A DNA stretch of 64,000 nt from Kribbella pratensis (GCF_004366075.1 NZ_SODU01000001.1:2005134-2069133), one strand, 5' to 3'. Numbered from the stretch's first letter, positions 55,751 through 64,000 are shown. A program made the numbers and translations. Notes: generated by a model not told the origin, from the letters alone.

Positions 55751-55864
55751 GGAGGGGATCCAGTTCTGGTCTCGAAGGGTATATCCGGTCAATCATCCCA
55801 TGGCGGTCCAGCAGATTCGAAAATCACGGGCGGACGGCCTCTGGGCCGCCTACCGTGTGGTCGC

Positions 55865-56770
55865 ATGGCGCATGCTGCTGGGGTCCGTTTGCCCTTCGAG
55901 AAGCTGCCCGCCGCGGTGCGGGCCTGGGTGGAGCGCTCTCTCGGGTCCGTGGTGGTGTCGGCGGTCACCCAGCAGGGAGGCTTCTCCCCTGGTGTCGCGG
56001 CCCGCCTGGTGACCGCCTCCGGCCGCCGGGCCTTCGTCAAGACCGTCGGTACGGCGCTCAACCCGAAGACGCCGGAGCTGTTCCGCCAGGAGATCACCGC
56101 GATGCAGGGCATCGGCACCGTCCCGATGGCACCGGTCCTGTACGACGTGTACGACGACGGCGACTGGGTCGGGATGCTCTTCGAGGACGTCGAGGGGCGA
56201 CTACCCGCGCACCCGTGGGAGCAGGCCGACGCCGACCGGGTGCTGGGCGCACTGGAGGAGCTGACCGACGCCCTGGACCCGTCACCGTGGCCGGACGCAC
56301 CTGTGGCGGCTCTCCGGAGCAGGGAGTTCCTGAGCCGGTGGGACAAGGTGCTGGAGGACGGTCTCGCCGTACCTTCGTGGATGGAAGGCCGGGTTGAGGA
56401 GTTCGCGGAGCTGGCGCGGACAGGGCTTCGTGAGCTGGCCGAGGGCAAGGCGCTGGCGCACTGGGACCTGCGAGCCGACAACATCATCCTGACCGAGGAC
56501 AGCGTGGTGTTCATCGACTGGGCGCACCCGGCGCTGGCACCCCGCTGGGCGGACACTGTGATCCTGCACGCCGACATGCGCGGGTCCGTCACGCTGCCGG
56601 CCTTGCCAAACGACCCGGCCATCACTGGGTTCATCGCGGCGATAGGTGGCGGGTTGTGGTGGGGTGCGGCTCAGCCGGCGCCACCTGGGCTGCCGACGAT
56701 TCGCACGTGGCAGCGCGAGAGTGCTCTGGTGCACCTGGACTGGGTGCGGGAGCGGACGCAGCGTTCCTGA
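55865..56770 (+). CDS. Phosphotransferase (APH-like kinase fold)
   Basis: A 301-aa protein with the aminoglycoside-phosphotransferase fold: RRAFVKTVGTALNPKTPELF near the ATP lysine, catalytic loop EGKALAHWDLRADNIILTED, metal Asp in VVFIDWAHPALAPRWADTVI. Many members phosphorylate small metabolites or are uncharacterised. ATG 55865. It is divergent from lepA and lies 21 nt before the sigma-factor gene at 56792, perhaps one transcript. Confidence 0.85.
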   Translation: MAHAAGVRLPFEKLPAAVRAWVERSLGSVVVSAVTQQGGFSPGVAARLVTASGRRAFVKTVGTALNPKTPELFRQEITAMQGIGTVPMAPVLYDVYDDGDWVGMLFEDVEGRLPAHPWEQADADRVLGALEELTDALDPSPWPDAPVAALRSREFLSRWDKVLEDGLAVPSWMEGRVEEFAELARTGLRELAEGKALAHWDLRADNIILTEDSVVFIDWAHPALAPRWADTVILHADMRGSVTLPALPNDPAITGFIAAIGGGLWWGAAQPAPPGLPTIRTWQRESALVHLDWVRERTQRS

Positions 56771-56791
56771 GCGCCGCGCGTCTCTAGCGGT

Positions 56792-57313
56792 GTGACGAAT
56801 CAAATGGTGAGCATCGAACGCCCGGCGCCTGCACAGGCGGCCGTGTCGGCGCTTTACCAGCAGCATTGGCCCGGACTGGTCCGGCTGGCGGTGCTGATGG
56901 TCGACGACCGGCAGGCGGCGGAGGACGTCGTACAGGAGGCTTTTGCCGAGCTGTACCGGCGCTGGCCGTTGCGGGGGCCCGATGCGGCGCTCGCCTACCT
57001 GCGTACGGCGGTGGTGAACCGCAGCCGGTCCGTACTACGACGACGCAAGGTCGCGCGGCTGTACATCCCACCGCACCAGGCGCCGAGCGCCTCCGCCGAG
57101 AGCGACGCCGTACTGAGCGAGGAACGGACACAGGTACAGCAGGCGCTCCAGGGACTGGCACGGCGGATGCGCGAGGTCCTCGTCCTGCGCTACTACCTCG
57201 ATCTCCCCTTCGCCGAGATCGCCCAGATTCTCGGGATCAGCGAGTCCTCCGCCCGCGCCACGTCGTCGCGCGGTCTCGCCGTCCTGACCGAACGTCTCGA
57301 GGAACTCCGATGA
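56792..57313 (+). CDS. RNA polymerase sigma factor, SigE family (ECF type)
   Basis: A 173-aa factor. Region 2: HWPGLVRLAVLMVDDRQAAE, DVVQEAFAELYRRWPLRGPD; region 4: LARRMREVLVLRYYLDLPFA, EIAQILGISESSARATSSRG. Same subfamily as the 920 gene (both share ALAYLRTAVVNRSRS-like sequence). GTG 56792. The stop overlaps the next gene (ATGA at 57310), a membrane protein with a beta-propeller-like exterior, again without a classic anti-sigma domain. Confidence 0.9.
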   Translation: MTNQMVSIERPAPAQAAVSALYQQHWPGLVRLAVLMVDDRQAAEDVVQEAFAELYRRWPLRGPDAALAYLRTAVVNRSRSVLRRRKVARLYIPPHQAPSASAESDAVLSEERTQVQQALQGLARRMREVLVLRYYLDLPFAEIAQILGISESSARATSSRGLAVLTERLEELR

Positions 57314-58422
57314 CCGACACCGAAACCCGCCTCCGCGACTACCTGCACACCCAGGCCGCCACCGTCCCCGACAGCGCCCAGGGCCCGGGCCTCGAACCAC
57401 CCGAACGCCGCCGCCATTGGCCGGTTCTCGCGGCCGCCGCAGCGATCGTCGTGGTCGTCGTACTGGCGGCATCCCTTATGACCCGAGGCGACCGACCCGA
57501 CCCGGCGCGACGCCCGGCGCCACCTGTCTCCGGAGCCGCTCCCCAGGTTCCGTACACCGTGTACGAGGAGAACTCGCTCCACGACGGCAAGCAGAGGGTG
57601 CGTATTCCGACGGGGGTCGACGGCTACTTCTTCGGGCGAGCCGGCGGCGGCTGGTTGGGCTCGAAGATGCCCAAGACCGGTCAGTTCCAGCCTGGCATCC
57701 TGCTGCCGAGCGGCGCGTTCCGGACGCTCGGCCCAGACCGGTCCGGCTATCAAGTCCTGTCGCCGGATCGCAAGCAGGTGGCGATGTACCACTACCTGTC
57801 CAACACCCGCGGCCAGGTGATCGTCGTCGACATCCGGTCCGGGAAGCAGGTAACACAGTTGCCCGCCGCGACTGGGCAACCGGCCCTCCTCGGCTGGAAC
57901 CAGGACGGCCTGTGGATGGACCGTGGGAAAGCCGGACTCGTCGTCTGGCAGCCGGCATCCGGTCAGCAGCGACCGGTGTCCATCCCCGGCTTCGACGGCG
58001 CCGCGGCGATTCCAGCGGCGGCCGGGACCATCGTCGTGTCGGCCAAGGCCGGCGGGAAGCGGTGCCTCAAGGCCGGTGCGCTGCGCGACGACGGGTTCAA
58101 GGTACTGCGGGAGTACTGCGACGAGGGACCTGAGCAGCTGTACCCGGTGCTGTCACCCGACGGCCGGACCATGATCCACAGCGTGCGAGCGGAGGCGATC
58201 GACGTCAACACCGGTCAGGTCACCAAGCTCAAGCTGCAGGACAGGATGACGGACACCCTGCCGCTGCCGGTCTTCGAGAACGGCACCCAGCTGCTGACAC
58301 TCACCGAGACGGTCGGCTCCGGCGGCCTCGTCCACAATCAACTGTTCCGCTGCGACGTCACGTCGGGCGAGTGCAAGCTGCTGGTCAAGAAGGCGGACGG
58401 CTGGACGATCCACGAGCCGTAA
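57310..58422 (+). CDS. Single-pass membrane protein with WD40-like exterior, sigma-factor partner
   Basis: A 370-aa protein. Short charged cytoplasmic N-terminus (TDTETRLRDYLHTQAATVPD), one membrane helix (WPVLAAAAAIVVVVVLAASL), Pro-rich linker, then beta-rich repeats such as YQVLSPDRKQVAMYHYLSN, QPALLGWNQDGLWMDRGKAG and LYPVLSPDGRTMIHSV, consistent with a PD40/WD40-type propeller. ATG 57310 overlaps the sigma stop. The pairing suggests it senses envelope state and restrains the sigma factor; no such motif is proven. Confidence 0.8.
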   Translation: MTDTETRLRDYLHTQAATVPDSAQGPGLEPPERRRHWPVLAAAAAIVVVVVLAASLMTRGDRPDPARRPAPPVSGAAPQVPYTVYEENSLHDGKQRVRIPTGVDGYFFGRAGGGWLGSKMPKTGQFQPGILLPSGAFRTLGPDRSGYQVLSPDRKQVAMYHYLSNTRGQVIVVDIRSGKQVTQLPAATGQPALLGWNQDGLWMDRGKAGLVVWQPASGQQRPVSIPGFDGAAAIPAAAGTIVVSAKAGGKRCLKAGALRDDGFKVLREYCDEGPEQLYPVLSPDGRTMIHSVRAEAIDVNTGQVTKLKLQDRMTDTLPLPVFENGTQLLTLTETVGSGGLVHNQLFRCDVTSGECKLLVKKADGWTIHEP

Positions 58423-58428
58423 CAGACC

Positions 58429-58468
58429 GACGAGGGCGGCCCGGTGATGTCTCCGGGCCGCCCTCGTC
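58429..58468. terminator. Terminator between convergent genes
   Basis: Perfect 16-bp stem GACGAGGGCGGCCCGG / CCGGGCCGCCCTCGTC with an 8-nt loop, 6 nt after the propeller-protein stop and 30 nt before the peptidase stop. No U-tract, common in high-GC genomes. Confidence 0.85.
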
Positions 58469-58473
58469 GTCGT

Positions 58474-58523
58474 CAGCCGTCTACGCGTACGACGGTCTCA
58501 GCTGTCTACGCGTAGGACGGTGG
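58474..58523 (-). repeat. 25-bp tandem duplication across the S8 peptidase stop codon
   Basis: 58474-58498 and 58499-58523 agree at 21 of 25 bases. The inner copy encodes the last codons (TVLRVDS and stop); the outer one repeats them downstream in another frame. Confidence 0.7.
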
Positions 58524-61494
58524 AGCCGGAGCCGTCGGCGCCGTCGGTGAAGTGGAGCTGGCCGAGGTAGCGGGTACCTGCGGTCAGTCCGGTCCAGTTG
58601 GCAGTTACTGAAGCCTGGCCGGCGACTGTCACCGGCTGGCTGGCCGGAGTGACGGTCAGGTTGCCTTCGGGCTTCTGCAGCTCCCAGTGGTCGAGTTTGA
58701 CCTGTTGCTCGTTCGCTCCGGCGTACAGGTCGACGTACACGTCCACCTGACCGCCTGCGGGCTGCGACAGGTTCACCTCTTCCTCGGCGGAGCCACCGGT
58801 GCTGCTGCCGAGCAGGGTCGTCGTACCGGCCTTGTACGCGAACACGTCCAGGTCGGTGCCGGCCGGATAGTCCGCGTCGAACGTGGAGAACCGGGCGTAC
58901 GTCGTACCTGCCGGGACGTTCACGGTGAACTTCGCGACGTGGTCGTTGGCCTTCGGCGCAGTCGTCGGGAACGACACGCCACCCGGGTTCTTCAGCGCGG
59001 CCTCGCCGACCGTGGCCGGGTTCAGGCCCACTGCGGTGGTCTCGAGCGTGCCGGCGTACCCGGCCGTGACCGGGACCTGCACCGAACCGGCGGTGCCGGT
59101 GCCGTTGACCTGGACCGGCGCCTTCACCGTCAGCGGCTTGATCGCCAGCGTGCTCGCGACCGAATGCCTCACCGACTTCCACACCAGGCGGCCGAACGAG
59201 TACTGCTCGAGCGGGGCGCCGTCGTTCTCGATCGTGACCTTGTACGTCGTGCTGCGGCCCGGGAGCGTGACCAGGATCCGCGGCGTCACGGTCACCTTCA
59301 GGCCCTTGAGCCCCTCGACCTGCGGGAAGTAGACCTCCGGGACGTCGCCGACGTTCGTGACGGTCCGGGTCACGGTCTGCTTGCCGGCCAGGTCACCGAT
59401 CGCGATCGTCGGGTAGTTCAGGTCGCTGAGGTCGATCTTGCCGTTCGCGCACAGCTCGTGCGTGCTCGGCACCTGCCCGGAGCCGCAGACGAACTTCGTC
59501 CAGTCGGTGTACGTCGAGTCGTAGACCAGGCCCGGGTCCATGCCGAGCTTCGGCTGCACCTGGCCGGCACCGTACCCGAACGGGTTCGCCGGCGAGCCGG
59601 AGTCGTTCTGGATCGGCTTGCCGCTGGTGTCCTTGTCGGTGGCGGTCGTCATCATCGCCGACTTGATCGCCATCGGGGACCAGGTCGGGTGCTTGCTCTT
59701 CAGCACCGCCGCGATCCCGGCGATGTGCGGCGTGGACATCGACGTACCGCTCATGAAGGCGTACTCGCCACCGGCCGCGCTGAACGCGGTCGTCGCGGCC
59801 AGCACGTTCGTGCCCGGCGCCATGATGTCCGGCTTGAGCAGGTCGCCGTTGCCGGCCGGGGACGGACCGCGGCTGGAGGAGCTGGCCACCTTCGGCGCGT
59901 TGACGCGGACCGGCGTACCGGGGCCGATGGTCGCGGTCGGGTTCGCGGTGCCGCTCACGTACGCCTTGACCGCGGGCGTCGCCTTGTCGTCGAGGTGGAC
60001 GGTCGGGACCGAGTGCAGGTCAGCGTCCAGCGTGCCCGGGGTGATGTTGAGCAGGATCATGCCGACACCGCCCGCGTTCTTCACCTGCAGGCTCTTGTCG
60101 ACGCGGGCGTTCCCACCGCGGTCACAGACCACGATCTTGCCGGTGGCCTTCGCCGGGTCGAGCGTGCCCGCCTGGCAGAGCGCGAGGTTGGCCGGGTCGG
60201 CGTTGGGCAGGCCCGCGTCCTTGGCCAGGACCACCGGCGTCTGCGGCGTACCGGAACCGATGCCCGCGCCGGTGTAGGACTTGCCGTCGCCGAGCGTCAC
60301 GGTGGTCTGGATGTCGCGGTCATGGGTGCCGTTGGCAACCGACGTGACCCAGGGGTACGTCTTGCCGACGGTCGCCTCGCCCGGACCGGTGTTCCCGGCG
60401 CTGGTCGCGACGAACACGCCCGCCTTGGCCGCCCGCAGGAACGCGAGACCGGTGGCGTTCACGTACGTCGATCCGCTGCCGGAGATCGAGTAGTTGATGA
60501 CGTCGACGCCGTCGGAGACCGCGGCGTCGATCGCGGCCACGATGTCGGCGTCCGTACCGCTGCCGCCGCCGGTCGCGTCGACCGCCCACAGCGCCTTGTA
60601 GATCGCGAGGCGGGCGTGCGGCGCCATACCGGAGCCCTTGCCGTAGTCGCGGCCCATGACGGTCATGTCGACGCCGTAGTTACCGGCCGCGGTGCTGGCG
60701 GTGTGGGTGCCGTGGCCGCCGTAGTCACGTGGCGACTTGAACTCGTCCGGGATCGGGCGGGTGCCGATGCCCTTGTCGAAGTACCGGGCGCCGATCACCT
60801 TGTTGTTGCAGGTGACGGGCGCCTCCTCGCCGGCCTGGCAGGTGCCCTTCCACTTCTTCGCGACGATCGCGTCGGACTGCTTCGTGGTCTTCATCGGCGC
60901 GAAACTCGCCCGCTCCGGGACGTACCCGGAGTCGATCATGCCGATGATCACGCCGTCGCCGGCCTTGTCGATACCGCCCGCCTGCTGCCAGGCGCCGCCC
61001 TTGCCGGACAGCCCGAGGAAACGCGGGGTGTCGACGGTGTCGGCGTGCTGGATCTCGCTCGGCTCGACGCTCTTCACCCCCGACGACTTGGCCAGCTTGA
61101 CCGCGTCGTCGTACGACATCTCGGCGGAGAATCCGGCGTACGTGTAGCTGTAGTCGTAGAGCTTCTTGACGCCCGGGACCTTGGCGAGGACCTCGTCGCG
61201 CTCACCGGCGAGGTGCTTCACGTAGTCGACGACCGGCGCCGCGGTCTTCAGCAGCTTGCCGCCCGGCAGCACCTTGGTGGCGGGCAGGCCGGCGATGTCA
61301 CCGGCGTACTCGGCGACCGGGGAGTCGTCGAGCTGGACGATGTACGACCCGGTCTCGGAGCGCTTGACCTCCGGATCGGCGGAGGTGCTCGGGGCCGGCT
61401 GGCTGGCACTCGCGGCGTTCACCAGCACGGGTACGCCGGCGCAGGCGGCGATCAGTGCGGTGGCGACGAGGATCGCCGGGCGTTTGCGGGTCAC
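58498..61494 (-). CDS. Secreted S8 (subtilisin-like) serine peptidase
   Basis: A 998-aa exported peptidase. Signal: RKRPAILVATALIAACAGVP to NAASA; then an I9 prodomain (SYIVQLDDSPVAEYAGDIAG). Catalytic triad: Asp in GVIIGMIDSGYVPER, His in YGGHGTHTASTAAGNYGVDM, Ser in FMSGTSMSTPHIAGIAAVLK. A PA domain is inserted (RGGNARVDKSLQVKNAGGVG), followed by Fn3-like domains (NYPTIAIGDLAGKQTVTRTV) and a C-terminal beta domain. General extracellular protease. GTG 61494 has GGAGG 6 nt upstream. Divergent from the SRPBCC gene. Confidence 0.94.
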   Translation of the reverse strand: MTRKRPAILVATALIAACAGVPVLVNAASASQPAPSTSADPEVKRSETGSYIVQLDDSPVAEYAGDIAGLPATKVLPGGKLLKTAAPVVDYVKHLAGERDEVLAKVPGVKKLYDYSYTYAGFSAEMSYDDAVKLAKSSGVKSVEPSEIQHADTVDTPRFLGLSGKGGAWQQAGGIDKAGDGVIIGMIDSGYVPERASFAPMKTTKQSDAIVAKKWKGTCQAGEEAPVTCNNKVIGARYFDKGIGTRPIPDEFKSPRDYGGHGTHTASTAAGNYGVDMTVMGRDYGKGSGMAPHARLAIYKALWAVDATGGGSGTDADIVAAIDAAVSDGVDVINYSISGSGSTYVNATGLAFLRAAKAGVFVATSAGNTGPGEATVGKTYPWVTSVANGTHDRDIQTTVTLGDGKSYTGAGIGSGTPQTPVVLAKDAGLPNADPANLALCQAGTLDPAKATGKIVVCDRGGNARVDKSLQVKNAGGVGMILLNITPGTLDADLHSVPTVHLDDKATPAVKAYVSGTANPTATIGPGTPVRVNAPKVASSSSRGPSPAGNGDLLKPDIMAPGTNVLAATTAFSAAGGEYAFMSGTSMSTPHIAGIAAVLKSKHPTWSPMAIKSAMMTTATDKDTSGKPIQNDSGSPANPFGYGAGQVQPKLGMDPGLVYDSTYTDWTKFVCGSGQVPSTHELCANGKIDLSDLNYPTIAIGDLAGKQTVTRTVTNVGDVPEVYFPQVEGLKGLKVTVTPRILVTLPGRSTTYKVTIENDGAPLEQYSFGRLVWKSVRHSVASTLAIKPLTVKAPVQVNGTGTAGSVQVPVTAGYAGTLETTAVGLNPATVGEAALKNPGGVSFPTTAPKANDHVAKFTVNVPAGTTYARFSTFDADYPAGTDLDVFAYKAGTTTLLGSSTGGSAEEEVNLSQPAGGQVDVYVDLYAGANEQQVKLDHWELQKPEGNLTVTPASQPVTVAGQASVTANWTGLTAGTRYLGQLHFTDGADGSGSTVLRVDS

Positions 61495-61649
61495 GCAGTT
61501 CCTCCAGGGCTTGGACGGAGCGATGGTGGAGCCTTCGGCTCGCGGAAGTTCCCGGCGCGCGGGCGTCACGGGGCCCTGAGTATGCCGTCAGCCGCCGACA
61601 GTGTCACGCTGTGCACAGGAGATGACGGCCGACAGCAAGGGAAAACCCG

Positions 61650-62270
61650 ATGCCGGATCTGACCGAGTCCATCACAGTGCATTCGCCCGCTGACGCACTG
61701 TATCGGATGGTCAGTGATCTGCCCCGGATGCGCGAGTGGAGCCCGGAGTGCACCCGCGTCACCTGGTCTTCGGGTCAGTCCTCGGGCGGGTCCTCCGTCG
61801 GGTCGGGCGCGGGGCCGGCGCCGGGTGCCCGGTTCGTCGGGCACAACCGGGCCGGCGTCGTCCGCTGGTTCACGTTCGGGAAGGTGGTGACCGCGCAGCC
61901 CGGCCGCCGGTTCACCTTCGACATCACCTTCGGCCCGGTCCCGATCTCGCGCTGGGACTACGAGTTCACCCCGACCGCGACCGGCTGCGAGGTCACCGAG
62001 TCCTGGACCGACCATCGCCCGACGGTCCTCAAGCTCCTCTTCCGTCCCGTCTTCGGCAACCGCGCCCCACGCAACGCCCACGGCATCCACACCACCCTGA
62101 CCCGGCTGAAACCGCCGCCGAAACAACCGCGCGAGCCTGATTCACCTCCTGCCCAGCCGGAGCGGGTTTGGAGGAGTGGACGGCTTGTTGGTAATCTGGC
62201 TCGTCGCGTGTTCACGGGTGGTGCTCAGCCGTGCGCCGCACCACCTTCCGTAATGACCGCATACTCCTGA
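61650..62270 (+). CDS. SRPBCC family protein with anomalous C-terminus
   Basis: The first ~155 residues are a START/Bet v1-like lipid- or ligand-binding protein: LTESITVHSPADALYRMVSD, GRRFTFDITFGPVPISRWDY and TESWTDHRPTVLKLLFRPVF, ending GIHTTLTRLK as the family does. Beyond that the frame runs on 50 residues that are Pro/Arg-rich (PPPKQPREPDSPPAQPERVW) and overlap the rpsT promoter. In the neighbouring frame the sequence reads AAETTARA and stops near 62139. A frameshift near 62110 seems to have lengthened the product. Function unknown. Confidence 0.65.
   Translation: MPDLTESITVHSPADALYRMVSDLPRMREWSPECTRVTWSSGQSSGGSSVGSGAGPAPGARFVGHNRAGVVRWFTFGKVVTAQPGRRFTFDITFGPVPISRWDYEFTPTATGCEVTESWTDHRPTVLKLLFRPVFGNRAPRNAHGIHTTLTRLKPPPKQPREPDSPPAQPERVWRSGRLVGNLARRVFTGGAQPCAAPPSVMTAYS
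62168..62197 (+). promoter_or_regulatory. Candidate rpsT promoter
   Basis: TTGGAG (62168-62173), 18-nt spacer, TAATCT (62192-62197), about 90 nt before the S20 start. It lies within the suspicious extension of the upstream frame, which supports that extension being non-native. Confidence 0.45.
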
Positions 62271-62285
62271 TCGAGGCTCTTCTTC

Positions 62286-62546
62286 GTGGCGAACATCAAG
62301 TCCCAGATCAAGCGCAACCGCCAGAACGAGGCTGCGCGACTTCGCAACAAGTCGGTGAAGTCGACCCTCAAGACGGCTGTTCGCCGCTTCCACGAGGCCG
62401 TTGAGGCCGGCGAGGCCGAGAAGGCCACCGAGACCGCCCGCAAGGCCGGTCGGCTGCTCGACAAGGCCGTCAGCAAGGGCGTCATCCACGCCAACCAGGC
62501 GGCGAACCGCAAGTCGGCCCTCTTCAAGAAGGCCGCTTCCCTCTAA
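62286..62546 (+). CDS. rpsT: 30S ribosomal protein S20
   Basis: An 86-aa basic ribosomal protein: [20 protein letters not shown] at the start, [20 protein letters not shown] then [20 protein letters not shown], full length. It binds 16S rRNA early in 30S assembly. GTG 62286 has GAGG 6 nt upstream. As usual it is divergent from its neighbours lepA and holA. A strong terminator follows. Confidence 0.97.
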   Translation: MANIKSQIKRNRQNEAARLRNKSVKSTLKTAVRRFHEAVEAGEAEKATETARKAGRLLDKAVSKGVIHANQAANRKSALFKKAASL

Positions 62547-62579
62547 CACCAGGGCCGCGTCCCCGGACGCACCCCGCCA

Positions 62580-62616
62580 ACGATCGGCCAGTCCCCGCGA
62601 CCGGCCGATCGTTTTT
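62580..62616 (+). terminator. rpsT terminator
   Basis: ACGATCGGCC (62580-62589) and GGCCGATCGT (62603-62612), 10-bp perfect stem, 13-nt loop, followed by TTTT: an intrinsic terminator 34 nt after the S20 stop. Confidence 0.93.
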
Positions 62617-62643
62617 GCGTCCCCAGGGCCAGGTCGAGCGGTT

Positions 62644-62812
62644 GGTCAGCCCCAGCCGTAGCGATGGCAGGTTGTCAGCAGCCGTGTAGGTGGTCAGCGG
62701 GGGCCGTGACGATGGGCAGGGTTTGTCCGCGGCCGTGGGCAGGGTTTATCCCGGCGGCGGTGGGCAGGTTTGTCAGCGCCCGCGGGCAGGTGGTTAGCGG
62801 CGGCCGTGGGCT
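62644..62812. repeat. Degenerate tandem repeat array downstream of holA and rpsT
   Basis: About seven imperfect units of 18-31 bp around the consensus GTCAGCGGCCGTGGGCAGG, beginning near 62644, 62674, 62693, 62725, 62748, 62772 and 62793. The last unit runs into the 3' end of holA. A 15-bp stretch (62661-62675) recurs exactly at 22746-22760. Confidence 0.65.
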
Positions 62813-63792
62813 CGGGTGATGGTGAGGACCATGCGTTCCAAGGCGTAGCCGGCGTCGCCCGAGGCGCCCTTGACGTCCGCGTCGGCCTGCGCGACTGCCT
62901 TGATCGCGGTGGCGAGACCACCCGGAGTCCAGCTGCGCGACTGCTGCTTGAGCTGCTTGAGCTTCCACGGCGGTACGCCGACCTCGCGCGCCAGGTCCGC
63001 CTCCCGCATCCCACTCGGCGCACTCGAGTACTTCGCCAGCCCCCGCAACCCGCCCGCCATCGCGCTCGTCACCAGCACCGGCGCCACACCGCAGTCCAAC
63101 GCCCACCGCAGCTGCTCCAGCGCCGGCTCCGTCCGACCGGCGATCGCCGCATCCGCGACCGCGAAGCTCGTGACCTCCGCACGCCCACCGAAGTACTGCC
63201 CGATCAGCTGAGTCGTCACAGCCTGACCGCCAGAGTCCGACACCAACTGCGAACACGCGCCGGCCAGCGCCCGCAGGTCGTGACCGACCGCGTCCACCAG
63301 CGCCGACGCCGCCCCTTCGTCGACCGTCCCACCGTGCAGCCGGATCTCTCCCGCCACGAACTGCGGAAGCTCCCACGCCTTCGGCGCGGTCGCGACGACC
63401 TCGGTGACCGATGCCTTCCGCAACTTGTCGAGGACGCCCTTCCCCTTCTGCCCACCGGAGTGCACCAGCACGGCGAGTACGTCGTCGGACGGCGAACCGG
63501 CGTACTCGATCAGATGCGGCGCCATCTCACTCGGCAGGTTCTCCAGCCCGCGTAGCACCAGCACCCGCTCGGTCGCGAACAACGACGGCCCGGTCAGCTC
63601 CGCGAACACCCCGACGTCCAGCGTCGACGCCTCGAGATCCGTCACCTCGACCGCGCTGTCGCCGGCGTCCGCCGCGTTCTTCGACACCGCCGCGATCGCC
63701 GACCGCACGGCCCGATCCGCCAGGAACGACTCGGTCCCGGTCACGAGGAGCACATCGCCGAGCTTCGGCGCAGAACCTTTACGAGCAGCCAC
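62794..63792 (-). CDS. holA: DNA polymerase III subunit delta
   Basis: A 332-aa clamp-loader subunit. N-terminal AAA-like region (LGDVLLVTGTESFLADRAVR), middle GGTVDEGAASALVDAVGHDL, C-terminal helical collar (LEQLRWALDCGVAPVLVTSA, WKLKQLKQQSRSWTPGGLAT). Delta opens the beta clamp. I chose GTG 63792 (AARKGSAPKLGDVLL); an ATG at 63864 would run past the start of the divergent gene at 63863. The 3' end overlaps the first unit of the repeat array. Core gene at the right end of the conserved series. Confidence 0.93.
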   Translation of the reverse strand: MAARKGSAPKLGDVLLVTGTESFLADRAVRSAIAAVSKNAADAGDSAVEVTDLEASTLDVGVFAELTGPSLFATERVLVLRGLENLPSEMAPHLIEYAGSPSDDVLAVLVHSGGQKGKGVLDKLRKASVTEVVATAPKAWELPQFVAGEIRLHGGTVDEGAASALVDAVGHDLRALAGACSQLVSDSGGQAVTTQLIGQYFGGRAEVTSFAVADAAIAGRTEPALEQLRWALDCGVAPVLVTSAMAGGLRGLAKYSSAPSGMREADLAREVGVPPWKLKQLKQQSRSWTPGGLATAIKAVAQADADVKGASGDAGYALERMVLTITRAHGRR

Positions 63793-63862
63793 CCCGTCAG
63801 CATCCCACGCCCTCCGGACAATCCCGGTGCGGCCCCGCAGCAAACCGGCGAGGATGGCGGCC

Positions 63863-64000
63863 ATGACCTCACCCGTCGCGATGGCCTCGCCCGTCGACGC
63901 CTTGGTTCTTGTCGATCTGCAGACCGCGTTCGTCTCCGGCCCCGACGCAGTACCCGGCGCCGCTGACCTCCTGGATCGGACAAGCGACCTGCTGGACCGG
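63863..64000 (+). CDS. Isochorismatase-family cysteine hydrolase, N-terminal fragment
   Basis: 46 codons before the window edge: VDALVLVDLQTAFVSGPDAV then PGAADLLDRTSDLLDR, the first strand and catalytic Asp region (VDLQ) of isochorismatase-like hydrolases. The nucleophile cysteine would lie beyond the edge. ATG 63863, divergent from holA with about 70 nt between starts. Substrate unknown. Confidence 0.75.
   Translation, partial: MTSPVAMASPVDALVLVDLQTAFVSGPDAVPGAADLLDRTSDLLDR

Noticed and set aside
62644..62812. Possible CRISPR or phage attachment array
   Set aside because: Units are degenerate, of uneven length and without spacers; no integrase nearby.

Overview
The window is very GC-rich, densely coded DNA from a high-GC actinobacterium. 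Many genes start with GTG, ATGA/GTGA stop-start overlaps are common, regulators are numerous, and sugar ABC operons lack their own ATPase. Family content (DUF3097, SARP/AfsR, SigE-type sigma factors, Tat-exported polysaccharide enzymes) suggests Propionibacteriales, perhaps a Kribbella-like soil organism. The genus is an inference only. I see no tRNA, rRNA, CRISPR array, integrase or complete IS.

The backbone is a conserved housekeeping series read right to left: holA (62794-63792, -), rpsT (62286, +), lepA (53861-55750, -), hemW (33466-34731, -), hrcA (5607-6629, -), dnaJ (4440-5582, -), rsmE (3579-4295, -), phoH (1-453, -, cut by the window edge). From memory this is the order in Mycobacterium tuberculosis, where other genes also fill the gaps. 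Here about 27 kb lies between hrcA and hemW, 19 kb between hemW and lepA, and 6 kb between lepA and rpsT.

The hrcA-hemW gap holds: a ThuA / Gfo-Idh-MocA oxidoreductase pair; a stand-alone EF-Tu domain II protein; an MBL hydrolase; an NCS1 permease; DUF3097; a patatin-like protein; a lipoprotein/membrane-protein pair; two LacI regulators around an orphan sugar-binding lipoprotein; and a polysaccharide-use locus (20.8-33.4 kb). That locus contains a DUF2264 protein, a D-2-hydroxyacid dehydrogenase carrying a 156-residue Gly/Ala repeat insertion, an ABC importer (two permeases and a Tat lipoprotein), a cytoplasmic GH29 alpha-L-fucosidase, an exported M60 peptidase and an exported PL8 lyase. Three near-identical 14-bp operator-like sites of LacI type mark the dehydrogenase, ABC-operon and PL8 promoters.

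The hemW-lepA gap carries: a collapsed DHA2 transporter pseudogene; a META-domain protein; a PurO-like IMP cyclohydrolase homologue; an acyl-CoA ligase; a secreted PNGase A-family protein; an AfsR/SARP regulator; asd; a tautomerase; and a uronate module (sodium symporter, kduI, kduD, IclR) with paired GGTTC-N9-GAACC dyads. Transporters, a MOSC protein, a TetR/MFS pair and a phosphotransferase follow. PL8 products are unsaturated uronates, the substrate class that KduI/KduD finish, so the two sugar modules may serve one diet.

Two SigE-type sigma-factor cassettes (920-2633 and 56792-58422) each precede a single-pass extracytoplasmic protein. Intergenic DNA is rich in structure: CIRCE, dyads beside ArsR and TetR genes, long nested inverted repeats, tandem hairpins, degenerate tandem repeats and two stop-codon-spanning tandem duplications.
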